Origin: Candidatus Andeanibacterium colombiense
Lineage (GTDB): Bacteria > Pseudomonadota > Alphaproteobacteria > Sphingomonadales > Sphingomonadaceae
Length of the DNA: 64,000 bases
Assembly (NCBI GenBank): GCA_029202985.1
Contig: CP119316.1
Location: forward strand, 2,294,001-2,358,000
Direction of reading: 5' to 3'
The notes under the pieces are model-generated. The model was not told where the DNA came from, searched no databases, and saw only the letters and a list, made by a program, of their open reading frames with translations. Positions 34,074 through 43,403 of the stretch are shown piece by piece. A program made the position numbers and the translations under genes. Positions within the stretch are counted from its first letter, which is position 1, and each line of letters begins with the position of its first letter.

Positions 34074-34505
34074 TTATCCGAACGGCCGCTCGCCGGTCTC
34101 CGCCAGCCAGCGCGCGAAATCGCCGTGGGGGATCGGGATCAGGTCCGGCGTCACGCGCCGCGTATAGAGATAGGCATCGGCGGTGATCGCCCCGCCGCGG
34201 CCGAGCATTACCGGCATCGGCCGCCGGACATATTCGCCGCCGGCCCGCGCGGCGCCCTCGTAACGGTCGAGCGCGGCCAGGCTGCGGATGGTGAAACGCT
34301 CGCCGCCGCGGCAGACAATCCCGTGAACCGTCCCGATCCCGTCGCGCAGCAGCACCGGATAGGCCCCGCGCGGGTCGAACTTGGCGAATATGCGGCCTTT
34401 CAGGGTGGCCGGGCCGACCAGTTCGAGCCCTTCGATCAGCTTGGCCGAAGGGGCGGTGACGAGATCGCGCCGCAAAGTGCCGTAGAAGAAGAAATGCCGT
34501 GCCAT
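34074..34505 (-). CDS. Gamma-glutamylcyclotransferase-like (AIG2/GGCT fold) protein
   Basis: 143 residues. The substrate loop FFFYGTLRRD is at residues 5-14 and the probable catalytic glutamate lies in LAALDRYEGAA. The typical C-terminal YLYTRR strand is present. Likely acts on gamma-glutamyl amines or related compounds. Stands alone, with the structured RNA region behind it and an OMP gene in front. Confidence 0.82.
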   Translation of the reverse strand: MARHFFFYGTLRRDLVTAPSAKLIEGLELVGPATLKGRIFAKFDPRGAYPVLLRDGIGTVHGIVCRGGERFTIRSLAALDRYEGAARAGGEYVRRPMPVMLGRGGAITADAYLYTRRVTPDLIPIPHGDFARWLAETGERPFG

Positions 34506-34560
34506 CGGCGCCTACCTAGGCAGCGGAACGATCCAGTTCCACCATCCTGCGACGAAGCCG

Positions 34561-34593
34561 GAAAAAAGGCGGCGAACACGATTGCCGCCGCCC
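34561..34593 (-). terminator. Rho-independent terminator of the beta-barrel gene
   Basis: GGCGGC (34568-34573) pairs with GCCGCC (34584-34589), and on the minus strand the stem is followed by TTTTTT (34562-34567). 26 bases after the stop of the outer membrane protein gene. Confidence 0.8.
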
Positions 34594-34618
34594 CGTTTCC
34601 GGCCTTCGCGGCGTTCGC

Positions 34619-35197
34619 TCAGATGCGCGCGCCCAGCGCGATGCTCGCATGGCGGCGCTGGAAGTCGATCCCGTAGATCTTGCCATTGTCGCCGTAACCG
34701 AACTCGAGCCGGCCGTAGAAGCTCTTGCCGAAGCCCTGCTCGTAGCCGACCGCCCCTTCGACCCCGTTGCCGCGTTCGGTGACGCTGAGGCCGCCGCTTG
34801 CGACCTTGATCCCGAGGCTCGCATAGCCGGCCTTGACGTAGGCCAGGCCGCGCTTGCCGACCTTGAGGCCGACATGCAGGCCGACCGCGTAATTGTTGGT
34901 CGCGCTGATGCAGTCGCCACCCTCGCAGCTCTTCACGGTCGACACCTCGAAAGTCCCGTAGGGGCCGACCACCACCTTGTCGCTCGCGGCGATGTCGAAC
35001 CCGGCTTCGCCCCCGAAAGCCAGCTTGGTGCCGAGTTTATAGACGTCGTCGTCTTCCACGATATTGCTCACGGTCGGCGTTTCGAGCGTGACGCGCGCCT
35101 CCGCGCGGAAGCCGGCCTTGTCATTGCCGCCCTGTTCGGCAAACGCAGGTTGAGCGAGACCGCACGCCAGCACGGCGGCAGCAAACAGATATTTCAT
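34619..35197 (-). CDS. Small outer membrane beta-barrel protein
   Basis: 192 residues. Signal peptide MKYLFAAAVLACGLAQPAFA, then alternating strands (GLHVGLKVGKRGLAYVKAGYA, FYGRLEFGYGDNGKIYG) and a C-terminal HASIALGARI, a barrel ending of the OmpA/opacity type. Two cysteines (SCEGGDC) may form a loop disulfide. Role unknown; likely porin-like or adhesin-like. Monocistronic with its own terminator. Confidence 0.8.
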   Translation of the reverse strand: MKYLFAAAVLACGLAQPAFAEQGGNDKAGFRAEARVTLETPTVSNIVEDDDVYKLGTKLAFGGEAGFDIAASDKVVVGPYGTFEVSTVKSCEGGDCISATNNYAVGLHVGLKVGKRGLAYVKAGYASLGIKVASGGLSVTERGNGVEGAVGYEQGFGKSFYGRLEFGYGDNGKIYGIDFQRRHASIALGARI

Positions 35198-35305
35198 TGG
35201 AACCCCCCAAAAAGCAGTCCGTCACAATTCGGACGCAGGGACGGCTATCAAATTTTGGGCCGTCGAACAGTCTGTAGAAACACCGATACGGAGATATAGC
35301 GCCGG

Positions 35306-36091
35306 TTAGTGATGGCAGGCCAAGGCTTCCACCACATCCTCGAGCCGCGCCGGATCGCCGAGCGCGAGCACGTGGCCGTCCGAGCCGGCGTGGAGCGGGT
35401 CGCCGTTCCAGTCGCTCATCGTCCCGCCCGCGCCTTCGACGATCGGCACCAGCGCCGCGAAATCGTGGAGCTTGAGGCCGGCCTCGCAGACCACGTCGAT
35501 CTGGCCCAGCGCGAGCCCGCCGTAATTGTAGCAATCGCCGCCCATGATCATGCATTTGTGATTGGTCTGCGCGGCCAGCGCCATGAAATGCTCGCCGTCG
35601 TGATTGCCGAAATAATGCGGCCCGGTGGTGGCCAGCGTCGCCTCGGACAATTCGCGGCAAGGGCGGGTACGGATTTCCTTGCCGTTGAAAGTGGTCGGCT
35701 TGCCGGTGACGCCGAGCCAGCGTTCGCCGAGGATCGGCTGGTCGATGATCCCGAGCACCGGGAAACCTTCGACCAGCAGCGCGATCAGCGTGCCGAAGAT
35801 CGGCCGCCCGGCAAGGAACGCGACCGTGCCGTCGATCGGATCGAGCACCCATTGGCGGCCCGACTTGCCTTCGGTCACGCCGAATTCCTCGCCGATCACA
35901 CCGTCCTGCGGGACTTCGGCGGTAAGCAGCTTGCGGATCGCCTGTTCCGCCTCGCGGTCGGCGATGGTGACCGGGGAGGCGTCGGCCTTGCGCTCGGCAT
36001 CGGTCACGACGCGGAAATGGGGCCGGATCGCGGCGCGGGCGGCGTCCGCGAGGCGATGCGCGAGGGCGATGTCGCTGGCTGAAATCTTCAC
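35306..36091 (-). CDS. hisN: Inositol monophosphatase family, histidinol-phosphatase type
   Basis: 261 residues. Mg-dependent phosphatase with VIGEEFG (first metal glutamate), VLDPIDGT (metal site), and near the C-terminus LHDFAALVPIVEGAGG, where the usual W-D is H-D. The family splits into HisN-type histidinol phosphatases and SuhB-type enzymes; this one looks HisN-like (FLAGRPIFGTLIAL, GGDCYNYGGLALGQID). Would complete histidine synthesis; no other his genes are near. Confidence 0.82.
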   Translation of the reverse strand: MKISASDIALAHRLADAARAAIRPHFRVVTDAERKADASPVTIADREAEQAIRKLLTAEVPQDGVIGEEFGVTEGKSGRQWVLDPIDGTVAFLAGRPIFGTLIALLVEGFPVLGIIDQPILGERWLGVTGKPTTFNGKEIRTRPCRELSEATLATTGPHYFGNHDGEHFMALAAQTNHKCMIMGGDCYNYGGLALGQIDVVCEAGLKLHDFAALVPIVEGAGGTMSDWNGDPLHAGSDGHVLALGDPARLEDVVEALACHH

Positions 36092-36199
36092 CGCAGCCGC
36101 TTCGCCCGATCGCGCGCGCGCGTCAAGCGCCGGCCCGTTCAGACGCGGTTAGGCCGCCGCGGAAAATACTCTCGCGCGGGGACCCAGGAGGAACTGCAT

Positions 36200-36430
36200 A
36201 TGGCAAGAATGATCGCGACCGCCGGAATCCTCGCCGCCTTGCTGACCGCGACGGCGGCCAGCGCGGGCTCGCCGCTCAAGGGAATCGACGTGAAGCTCGG
36301 CAAGCAGACCGCCGCGGCGAAATGCGCGGCGGCGACGCAGGATCATCCGCAGCCTTGCGCGACGGCTTCCGCCGCGGCCAATCCCGCACCGATCCGTAAA
36401 GCCAAGCCCGCGCCCGTGCCGCACGGCTAG
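36200..36430 (+). CDS. Small secreted protein of unknown function
   Basis: 76 residues with a clear signal peptide (ATAGILAALLTATAASAG) and strong AGGAGG ribosome site at 36187-36192. The mature 50 residues are Lys-Ala-Pro-rich with two cysteines (KCAAATQDHPQPC). No family recognised. Codon use matches its neighbours, so it is likely a real gene. Confidence 0.7.
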   Translation: MARMIATAGILAALLTATAASAGSPLKGIDVKLGKQTAAAKCAAATQDHPQPCATASAAANPAPIRKAKPAPVPHG

Positions 36431-36441
36431 GCTGCGCGGCG

Positions 36442-37377
36442 CTAGTCGAACAGGCTGGAGACCGAACTCTCGTCCGAAATTCGCCGCACCGCCTCGCCGA
36501 TCAGCGGGGCGATGGTGAGGGTGCGGATGCGCGGCGAATCCTGCGCCGCGTCGGTCGGCAGGATCGTGTCGGTGATGACGAGTTCGGTCAGCGCCGAGGA
36601 ATTGACCCGCGCGACGGCGCCGCCCGAGAGTACGCCGTGGGTGATATAGGCGGCAACGCTCTTCGCGCCCTGGTCGAGCAGCGCCTGGGCGGCGTTGCAC
36701 AAGGTCCCGCCCGAATCGACGATATCGTCGATCAGGATGCAGGCGCGGCCTTTGACATCGCCGATGATGTTCATCACTTCGCTTTCGCCGGCGCGCTCGC
36801 GGCGCTTGTCGACGATCGCCAGCGGGGCATTCTCGAGCCGCTTGGCCAGCGCGCGCGCGCGGACCACGCCGCCGACGTCGGGCGAAACCACCATCAGGTC
36901 CCCGTCGCCGTAACGCGCCTGGATATCGGCGGCCATCACTGGCGCGGCATAGAGATTGTCGGTCGGGATATCGAAGAAGCCCTGGATCTGCCCCGCATGG
37001 AGATCGACCGAGAGCACCCGGCTCGCGCCCGCCTGGGTGATCAGATTGGCGACCAGCTTGGCCGAGATCGGGGTGCGTGGACCGGGCTTCCGGTCCTGCC
37101 GGGCGTAGCCCATGTAGGGCACCACCGCGGTGATCCGCCGGGCCGACGAGCGCCTGAGCGCGTCGATGCAGATCAGCAGTTCCATCAGATTGTCGTTGGC
37201 CGGGTAGGACGTCGACTGGAGCACGAACACGTCTTCGCCGCGGACGTTCTCGTGAATCTCGACGAAGATCTCTTCATCCGCGAAGCGCCGGACCGATGCG
37301 TCGGTCAGCGGGACCTCGAGATAGGCCGCGATCTGTCGGGCGAGCGGCAGATTGGAGTTGCCGGCCATGATTTTCAT
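36442..37377 (-). CDS. prs: Ribose-phosphate pyrophosphokinase
   Basis: 311 residues. Makes PRPP from ribose 5-phosphate and ATP for nucleotides, histidine and tryptophan. Motifs: FADEEIFVEIHENVRG, the metal site VDLHAGQIQGFF, and the PRPP loop LIDDIVDSGGTL. ATG 37377 (MKIMAGNSNLP) is the standard start; 37410 is upstream of it. Monocistronic. Confidence 0.96.
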   Translation of the reverse strand: MKIMAGNSNLPLARQIAAYLEVPLTDASVRRFADEEIFVEIHENVRGEDVFVLQSTSYPANDNLMELLICIDALRRSSARRITAVVPYMGYARQDRKPGPRTPISAKLVANLITQAGASRVLSVDLHAGQIQGFFDIPTDNLYAAPVMAADIQARYGDGDLMVVSPDVGGVVRARALAKRLENAPLAIVDKRRERAGESEVMNIIGDVKGRACILIDDIVDSGGTLCNAAQALLDQGAKSVAAYITHGVLSGGAVARVNSSALTELVITDTILPTDAAQDSPRIRTLTIAPLIGEAVRRISDESSVSSLFD

Positions 37378-37494
37378 GCGAAAGGCCCCGTCGCCGCTGT
37401 CAGGAATCACTCGCGCCGGCTCTAGCCGAGCGTCACACTATTGCAACCTGCGTGGACGCGGATTTGTTGAAAGCGCCCGGCGCGGCAGGCCGGA

Positions 37495-38466
37495 TCAGGG
37501 ATTGCGGTGTTCGCCGCGAACCCATCGCACGGTGCCGGAACTGGCTCGCATCACCACGCTTTCGGTGGTCATCCTGCCGCCCTTGAGCCGCTTGACCCCG
37601 CTGAGCAGCGATCCGTCGGTCACTCCGGTGGCGGCGAAGATGCAGTCGCCCTTCGCGAGATCCCGCAATTTGTAGATCCGGTCGAAATCCTCGATGCCCC
37701 ATTTGCGCGCGCGCGCGCGTTCGTCCTCGTTGCGGAACAGCAGGCGGCCGTTGAACTGCCCGCCGACGCAGCGCAGCGCCGCCGCGGCCAGCACGCCTTC
37801 CGGCGCGCCGCCGGAGCCCATGTACATATCGATGGTCGTCGCGGGATCGGTGACCGCGATCACTCCGGCGACGTCGCCGTCGGGGATCAGTTGCACGCCA
37901 CAGCCGAGTTCGCGCAGCTGTGCGATCAATTCGGCATGGCGCGGCCGGTCGAGCACGCAGACGATCAGCTCTTCGGGCTTCACGCCCTTGGCGGCGGCCA
38001 GCGCGCGTACGTTCTCGGCCGGGGTCATATCGAGGCTGACGACGTCCTCGGGATAGCCGGGGCCGATCGCGAGCTTTTCCATATAGACGTCGGGCGCGTT
38101 GAGCAGGCAGCCCTCTTCGGCCGCGGCCAGCACCGCCAGCGCGTTGGGCCCGGCCTTGGCGGTGATGGTGGTTCCTTCGAGCGGATCGAGCGCGATGTCG
38201 ATCTTCGGGCCCGTGCCCGGCGCGCCGCCGACCTTCTCGCCGATATAGAGCATCGGCGCCTCGTCGCGCTCGCCTTCGCCGATCACCACCGTGCCGTCGA
38301 TCTCGAGTTCGTCGAACGCCTTGCGCATCGCTTCGACCGCGGCGGCATCGGCGGCCTTCTCGTCGCCGCGGCCGACCAGCAGCGAGGCGGCGATCGCCGC
38401 CGCTTCGGTGACGCGGACCATCTCCAGCACCAGGACACGATCGAGGGCGGCGCTGGCGTTGGGCAT
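37495..38466 (-). CDS. glpX: Class II fructose-1,6-bisphosphatase
   Basis: 323 residues. Gluconeogenic phosphatase: GEGERDEAPMLYIGEKVG (catalytic threonine/glutamate region) and IALDPLEGTTITAKAGPNA (metal-binding DPLEGT). C-terminal IFAATGVTDGSLLSGVKRL. Normal length. A short gap of 117 bases separates it from prs; both on the minus strand. Confidence 0.95.
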   Translation of the reverse strand: MPNASAALDRVLVLEMVRVTEAAAIAASLLVGRGDEKAADAAAVEAMRKAFDELEIDGTVVIGEGERDEAPMLYIGEKVGGAPGTGPKIDIALDPLEGTTITAKAGPNALAVLAAAEEGCLLNAPDVYMEKLAIGPGYPEDVVSLDMTPAENVRALAAAKGVKPEELIVCVLDRPRHAELIAQLRELGCGVQLIPDGDVAGVIAVTDPATTIDMYMGSGGAPEGVLAAAALRCVGGQFNGRLLFRNEDERARARKWGIEDFDRIYKLRDLAKGDCIFAATGVTDGSLLSGVKRLKGGRMTTESVVMRASSGTVRWVRGEHRNP

Positions 38467-38683
38467 CTCAAATCCTCATACAATCCGGGGCGCCAGCGAT
38501 AGAAGAGCCGCCGGGCGCTGTCGAGCGGCGGCGATAGGCCGAACGGATGTATCCACGATGACGATGAGGTGAAGAGGGCGAAGCGGCGATAGCGGTTGCC
38601 GCGAAGCCATTCATCGGCGATCAAGCAGCCGCGTCCGATGGGGATCGTGCATGCGCGCCGCGCGTTGGGGATTGATGGCGGTG

Positions 38684-39193
38684 ATGAAGAAGCTGATTGC
38701 AGCAGGATTGGTCGCGGCGCTCGCTCTGGCGGGTGCGCCGCTTGCCGCGCAACAGGATGATCAGCCGCAAGCGGCCGCGCCGCAGGCCGATATTCCTCAG
38801 CCGAAGAGTTTCTCGGATGCGCCCGATCCGCCCAAGCCGGCCAAGGTGATCGGGCCGCAGGCCTATGGGCCGGCGCCCCCGCCGAAGAAATGCTCGTCCA
38901 CCGACACCAGGCGCCCGGGCGAGATCGTGGTCTGCGGAACGAAGGACAATGACGAATTCCGGGTGAAGTCGAGTGCCGATCTCGATTCGAATTCCAAGCA
39001 GGCGACCGACGATGGCCGGCCCCACGCGCCCGATTTCGCCGAATCCTGCAAGAAGAATCCCGAAAACGGCCCCTGCATCCATTTCGGCAAGACGCCGGTG
39101 CCGGCCTATATTATCGACTTCAAGGATCTGCCCGACACGCCCGAAGGCTCGGACGCGGACCTGATCGCCAAGGGTGAAAAGAAGGGCGGCTAA
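38684..39193 (+). CDS. Secreted sphingomonad protein with GEIVVCG motif
   Basis: 169 residues from ATG 38684 (MKKLIAAGLVAALALAGAPLAAQ, signal peptide). Pro-rich N-terminal part, then KKCSSTDTRRPGEIVVCGTKDNDEFRV, a short cysteine-bounded motif found in many small sphingomonad exported proteins. Two more cysteines near the end (CKKNPENGPC). Function not known. An in-frame ATG at 38651 would place charged residues before the signal and is less likely. Confidence 0.68.
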   Translation: MKKLIAAGLVAALALAGAPLAAQQDDQPQAAAPQADIPQPKSFSDAPDPPKPAKVIGPQAYGPAPPPKKCSSTDTRRPGEIVVCGTKDNDEFRVKSSADLDSNSKQATDDGRPHAPDFAESCKKNPENGPCIHFGKTPVPAYIIDFKDLPDTPEGSDADLIAKGEKKGG

Positions 39194-39206
39194 CCCCTTC
39201 CGAAGT

Positions 39207-40511
39207 CTAGAGCAGCTGCAGTACCAGCGGCGGCTCGGTCACGATCGGCGAACCTTCGAGCAATTCCAACGCGCGATCGACGTTGGCCTCCGGGCCTTCG
39301 TGGGTGACGATCGAGACCATCACCTCGCCGCCGCCTTCCGCGCGGCCCTTCTGGATCAGGCTTTCGATCGAGACCCCGGCATCGCGCATCGCGGCGGTGA
39401 TCTCGGCCAGCACGCCGGGGCGGTCGGCCACCATGAAGCGCAGATAGTCGCGCGCGCGCCGGTGGCCGGCATCGGCCCGGGGCATCGCGACCAGCTGCGC
39501 CGCGGGGACCGAGAACGGCAGGCCCGCATCGCCGCGCGCGATGTCGATCAGGTCGGCGACCACCGCGCTGGCGGTCGGCCCGGTGCCGGCGCCGGCGCCC
39601 TGGAACAGCAGGCGGCCCGAATAATTGCCTTCGGCGACCACCGCATTGGTTGCCCCGTCGACCCGCGACAGCGGATGGCTGTGCGGCACGAGATAGGGGC
39701 AGACCCGCTGGAACAGGGTCGCTTCGCCGTTGGCGCCGGCCTCGGTATCGGCGATGCCGATCAGCCGGATCACGAAGCCGAGCGCCGCGGCCTGCTCGAT
39801 ATCGGCCGCGCGCAACCGCGAAATCCCCTCCGTCTCAACCGACGGGAAATCGATCCTGGCCCCGAAGGCGATCGCGGCGAGGATCGAGAGCTTGTGCGCG
39901 GCATCGATGCCCTCGACGTCGAAGGTCGGATCGGCCTCGGCATAGCCGAGCGCCTGCGCTTCCTTCAGCACTTCGCCGAAATCGCGGCCGGTGCTCTCCA
40001 TCGTCGAGAGGATGTAATTGCAGGTGCCGTTGAGGATACCGTAGACCCGCTCGATCGCATTGGCGGCGGTGCCTTCGCGCAGGCCCTTGATAACCGGGAT
40101 GCCGCCGGCGACCGCCGCTTCGAACTTCAGCGCAACGCCCGCCTGTTCGGCCATGCCGGCAAGCTCGAGCCCGTGATGCGCGATCATCGCCTTGTTCGCC
40201 GTGACCAGCGCCTTGTTCGCGCCCAGCGCATTGCGGGCGAGGGTAAGGGCGGGCCCGTCCGAGCCGCCGACCAGTTCGACCACCACATCGACATCGCCGC
40301 GCGCGGCCATCGCGGTCATGTCGTCTTCCCAGGCATAGGGCGCAAGATCGACGCCGCGGTCCTTGCCGCGTTCGCGCGCGCTCACCGCGACGATCTGCAG
40401 CGGCCGCCCGGCGCGCCCGGCGATCAGCGCGCCATTGGCCTCGATCAGGCGAATCACGCCCGCGCCGACCGTGCCGAGCCCGGCAAGTGCGATACGGAGT
40501 GGTTCGGCCAT
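39207..40511 (-). CDS. hom: Homoserine dehydrogenase
   Basis: 434 residues. Reduces aspartate semialdehyde to homoserine for threonine and methionine. NAD(P) fold GLGTVGAGVIRLI; DVVVELVGGSDG; catalytic region GIPVIKGLREGTAAN and NGTCNYILSTME; C-terminal ACT domain (MVADRPGVLAEITAAMRDAG) suggests feedback control by threonine. 13 bases from the convergent secreted protein. Confidence 0.95.
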   Translation of the reverse strand: MAEPLRIALAGLGTVGAGVIRLIEANGALIAGRAGRPLQIVAVSARERGKDRGVDLAPYAWEDDMTAMAARGDVDVVVELVGGSDGPALTLARNALGANKALVTANKAMIAHHGLELAGMAEQAGVALKFEAAVAGGIPVIKGLREGTAANAIERVYGILNGTCNYILSTMESTGRDFGEVLKEAQALGYAEADPTFDVEGIDAAHKLSILAAIAFGARIDFPSVETEGISRLRAADIEQAAALGFVIRLIGIADTEAGANGEATLFQRVCPYLVPHSHPLSRVDGATNAVVAEGNYSGRLLFQGAGAGTGPTASAVVADLIDIARGDAGLPFSVPAAQLVAMPRADAGHRRARDYLRFMVADRPGVLAEITAAMRDAGVSIESLIQKGRAEGGGEVMVSIVTHEGPEANVDRALELLEGSPIVTEPPLVLQLL

Positions 40512-40656
40512 ATATCCCCCAGGGGCCGCGGCGGAGATCCGCCCGGCGCTTCGAAAATCCGCCGCGCGTTACGGCAGCGGCCGCCGAAACGCCAGCCTCA
40601 GATTGCTCCGGCGATCCGGCCCAAGGCTCGCGGCTCCGTTTCGGGCCCGATTCGGC

Positions 40657-41535
40657 TCAGAATTTCGGCGGTCCGCCCCTGGTGCGGGCGCAGGTGCCGA
40701 GCTGGTCGAGCACATAACGATAATCGCTTGCCGCCAGCACCCGGGCGGAGCCGCTCGCCGAAAGGATCGCTTCGGGCGGCAGTTGGCGCGGGAGGAAGCA
40801 CGCAAGGCGATACCATTCGAGCGTATCCTTCTGCGGGGGCCGGGCCGACTGGTCGACCAGCTCGCTCCACGATACGCCCCATTCGGGCGCCATGTTCGGG
40901 CGCCGCTGGACACTGAGCGAAACCGGCGCGTCGTGCGCCGCCGCCAGGAACAGCTGGGTTTCCGATTCACCCGAAAGATTGCCTTCCACCGCCAGCGCGT
41001 CGCGCACGCCGGTAACCTTGGGCGGCGCTTCGGGCGCGGCCAGCTGAACCAGCACCTCGCGCAGCCGCGCCTCAAGCGCGGGATCGGCCGCGACGTAGGA
41101 ATCGACGTCGATCAGCTGCAGATCGGCCGGGCGGTTCGCCGCCGGCAGCGCGAACAGCACCAGCTCGGCCTTCTTGAGCTTGGGCGGCTTGCCTTTCGCA
41201 TCGAGCGGGAAATCGGCGAGGAAGCGCAAGGATTGCCCGATCGGCGCGTGGCCCGCGATCAACGCCTCCGTATCGGCCTCGATCAGCAGGCGAACCCAGC
41301 CCGCGCGCAGCCCCGGGGACTGTTCAGGCGCGAGCGGGCGCTGCTTGCGAATCCCCGCCTTGACCACCATCCTGGCGGAGTCGGCCAGATCGGCCAGATC
41401 GGCGTAAGTGAGCTGGGCGGGCGCGATCGCGGGCCGGTCCTCGGCCGCCGAAGCCGGCACGCAAAACAGCGCCATGCAGGCGGTCGCGGCGGTGGAGGCG
41501 ATCCATCGCGCTGGCTGAATTTGTCTCAATTTCAT
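40657..41535 (-). CDS. Exported protein of unknown function, two-part repeat layout
   Basis: 292 residues with a signal peptide (WIASTAATACMALFCVPASA). The mature part contains ADLADLADSARMVVKAGIRK and, in the second half, YRYVLDQLGTC. I do not recognise a family, though similar proteins appear to be restricted to sphingomonads. Only two cysteines in the mature chain (ACFL, GTCAR). Probably periplasmic. Confidence 0.68.
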   Translation of the reverse strand: MKLRQIQPARWIASTAATACMALFCVPASAAEDRPAIAPAQLTYADLADLADSARMVVKAGIRKQRPLAPEQSPGLRAGWVRLLIEADTEALIAGHAPIGQSLRFLADFPLDAKGKPPKLKKAELVLFALPAANRPADLQLIDVDSYVAADPALEARLREVLVQLAAPEAPPKVTGVRDALAVEGNLSGESETQLFLAAAHDAPVSLSVQRRPNMAPEWGVSWSELVDQSARPPQKDTLEWYRLACFLPRQLPPEAILSASGSARVLAASDYRYVLDQLGTCARTRGGPPKF

Positions 41536-41862
41536 GCGTTTCTCTCGCGCGGGTCATAACGGGAATGCCTGCCCGAAGCCCATCCTTAATAGCCCCGATC
41601 CAAGCCCGGAAGTGCTGAATCGACGCTTAACCGATAAAGCGTTTGCTCCCCTTAGACATCGTCGCTAAGACCCGCCGAAACCGGGACTTCATAAGCAAAA
41701 AGCGTCGCGGGATAAAGACTCAGCCGGGTCATTCGGAATCCCCGGTCGTGGGTTTTCGGCATGGCCGACAGGGTGGAAATTCGTTAGCGTGACCTGTCGG
41801 GGTACGATTCCCCCGCCAGGTAAGCCCCTTTGCGGGTGTCGGAAATGGAGTGATGCGACTGA
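41536..41862. other. Gene-free region in front of tonB
   Basis: 327 bases between the divergent exported protein and tonB. It holds one clear dyad, CCGACAGG (41765-41772) with CCTGTCGG (41793-41800) around a 20-base loop, about 65 bases before the tonB start. I see no protein frame, tRNA, or certain promoter. It likely carries the tonB promoter and control sites such as an iron box, which I cannot confirm. Confidence 0.5.
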
Positions 41863-42516
41863 ATGGCCTACGCTGATCAACCAATGAGCGGTAACAAGAT
41901 TATCGCAATCGTCATTGTCGGACTGATTCACGTGGCAGTCGGCTATGCTCTGGTGACTGGCCTTGCCTATTCGGCAATGAAGAAGGCGATCGAACGTGTG
42001 ACCACGGTCGATGTCGACGAGCCCGAACCGGAGAAGACGGAAGAGCCGCCGCCGCCTGACACGAAGACGCCGCCGCCGCCGCCCATCGTGGCGCCGCCGC
42101 CGCCGATCAACATCAGTGTCGCACCGCCGGCGATCGAGACCGTCTCGCGGCCGCCGCCGCCTGCGCCGATCGTGCTGGCACCGCATCCAGCCCCGCCGGC
42201 TCCGCCGCCGCGGGCTTCCCAGGCCCGGGGCGTGCAGCCCAAGGGTCAGTCCCGCTGGGCTTCGCGCATTCAGGAGAATTATCCGGCGCGCGCGGTTCGT
42301 TCGGGCACCGAAGGCACCGTGGGCGTCTCGGTCACCGTGGGTCCGAACGGCAAGGTTTCGGCCTGTTCGGTGACGGGTACCAGCGGCTCCGACGTGCTCG
42401 ACGAAGCGGCGTGCGACGGTATGCGCCGTTATGCCCAATTCGATCCTGCGCTGGATGCAGACGGCAACCCGACCTCGGCAAGCTGGTCGACCCGTATCGT
42501 CTATCGCCTGAACTGA
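41863..42516 (+). CDS. tonB: TonB energy transducer
   Basis: 217 residues. N-terminal anchor helix (IIAIVIVGLIHVAVGYALVTGL), a Pro-rich periplasmic spacer (EEPPPPDTKTPPPPP...) and a C-terminal TonB domain (EGTVGVSVTVGPNGKVSACSV, YAQFDPALDADGNPT). It transfers energy from ExbBD to outer membrane receptors. GGAG at 41846-41849 supports ATG 41863. First gene of tonB-exbB-exbD-exbD. Confidence 0.93.
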   Translation: MAYADQPMSGNKIIAIVIVGLIHVAVGYALVTGLAYSAMKKAIERVTTVDVDEPEPEKTEEPPPPDTKTPPPPPIVAPPPPINISVAPPAIETVSRPPPPAPIVLAPHPAPPAPPPRASQARGVQPKGQSRWASRIQENYPARAVRSGTEGTVGVSVTVGPNGKVSACSVTGTSGSDVLDEAACDGMRRYAQFDPALDADGNPTSASWSTRIVYRLN

Positions 42517-42603
42517 TTTCGTCTGCGGCTCGGTGCGGCCTGGTAGGCTGCCCGGGCCGAGGGATTTGACCAACATAATATTTCTTAGAAGAGGACTACC
42601 CGC

Positions 42604-43377
42604 ATGCTTACCCAATTCCTGGCTGCAGCTACCGAGGCGGCCCCCGTCAATCACTTCGGCTTCTGGGAGGCGCTCCAGCAGGGCGGCGTCATCGCATGGT
42701 CGATTTTCATCGTGCTCTCGATCATGTCGGTGGGCTCGTTCTACATCCTGATCACCAAGCTGCTCGACCAGCGCAAGATTTTCTCCGAGCTGCGCGAAGT
42801 GCGCACCAAGTTCTGGCAGGCCTCGAGCATCCGCGACGGTGCCGCCAAGCTCGACAAGAACGGCGCATGGCGCCAGCTGGTCGAAGACGGCCTGGCTGCC
42901 GAAGACCAGCACAGCAAGCTGACCGACAGCCTCGAAGCGCATGACTGGCTGCACGGTTCGCTCGCCCGTTCGGAAGCGACCATCAACTCGAAGCTCGCTT
43001 CGGGCCTGCCGTTCCTCGCCACCGTGGGTGCAACCGCTCCGTTCGTCGGTCTGCTCGGTACCGTTATCGGTATTTACCGCGCGCTGATCGCGATCGGTCT
43101 CGCCGGTTCGGCCTCGATCGACAAGGTCGCCGGCCCGGTCGGTGAAGCGCTGATCATGACCGCGATCGGTCTGCTCGTCGCGGTTCCGGCGGTGCTCGCG
43201 TACAACTGGCTCCAGGCCCGCAACAAGCGGATCGCCGAGCTTCTGAGCGCCTTCTCGACCGACATCCTCGCGAACATCACCTCGCGCGGTGCGGTGAAGC
43301 CGAAGATCGTCACCACGCCGGCCAAGGGTGCTCCCGCCAAGCCGGCCGCTCCCGCTGCTCCGGCTGCGAAGGCCTAA
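42604..43377 (+). CDS. exbB: Biopolymer transport protein ExbB (MotA/TolQ/ExbB)
   Basis: 257 residues, three membrane helices. First helix VIAWSIFIVLSIMSVGSFYILI; then FLATVGATAPFVGLLGTVIGIY, the TolQ/ExbB signature; GEALIMTAIGLLVAVPAVLAY forms the third. Forms a proton channel pentamer with ExbD. The C-terminal tail is Ala-Pro-Lys-rich (PAKGAPAKPAAPAAPAAK). AGAGGA lies before the ATG. Followed by a hairpin and exbD. Confidence 0.93.
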   Translation: MLTQFLAAATEAAPVNHFGFWEALQQGGVIAWSIFIVLSIMSVGSFYILITKLLDQRKIFSELREVRTKFWQASSIRDGAAKLDKNGAWRQLVEDGLAAEDQHSKLTDSLEAHDWLHGSLARSEATINSKLASGLPFLATVGATAPFVGLLGTVIGIYRALIAIGLAGSASIDKVAGPVGEALIMTAIGLLVAVPAVLAYNWLQARNKRIAELLSAFSTDILANITSRGAVKPKIVTTPAKGAPAKPAAPAAPAAKA

Positions 43378-43403
43378 CACCGGAACACCGGTTTTTCAGG
43401 TTG

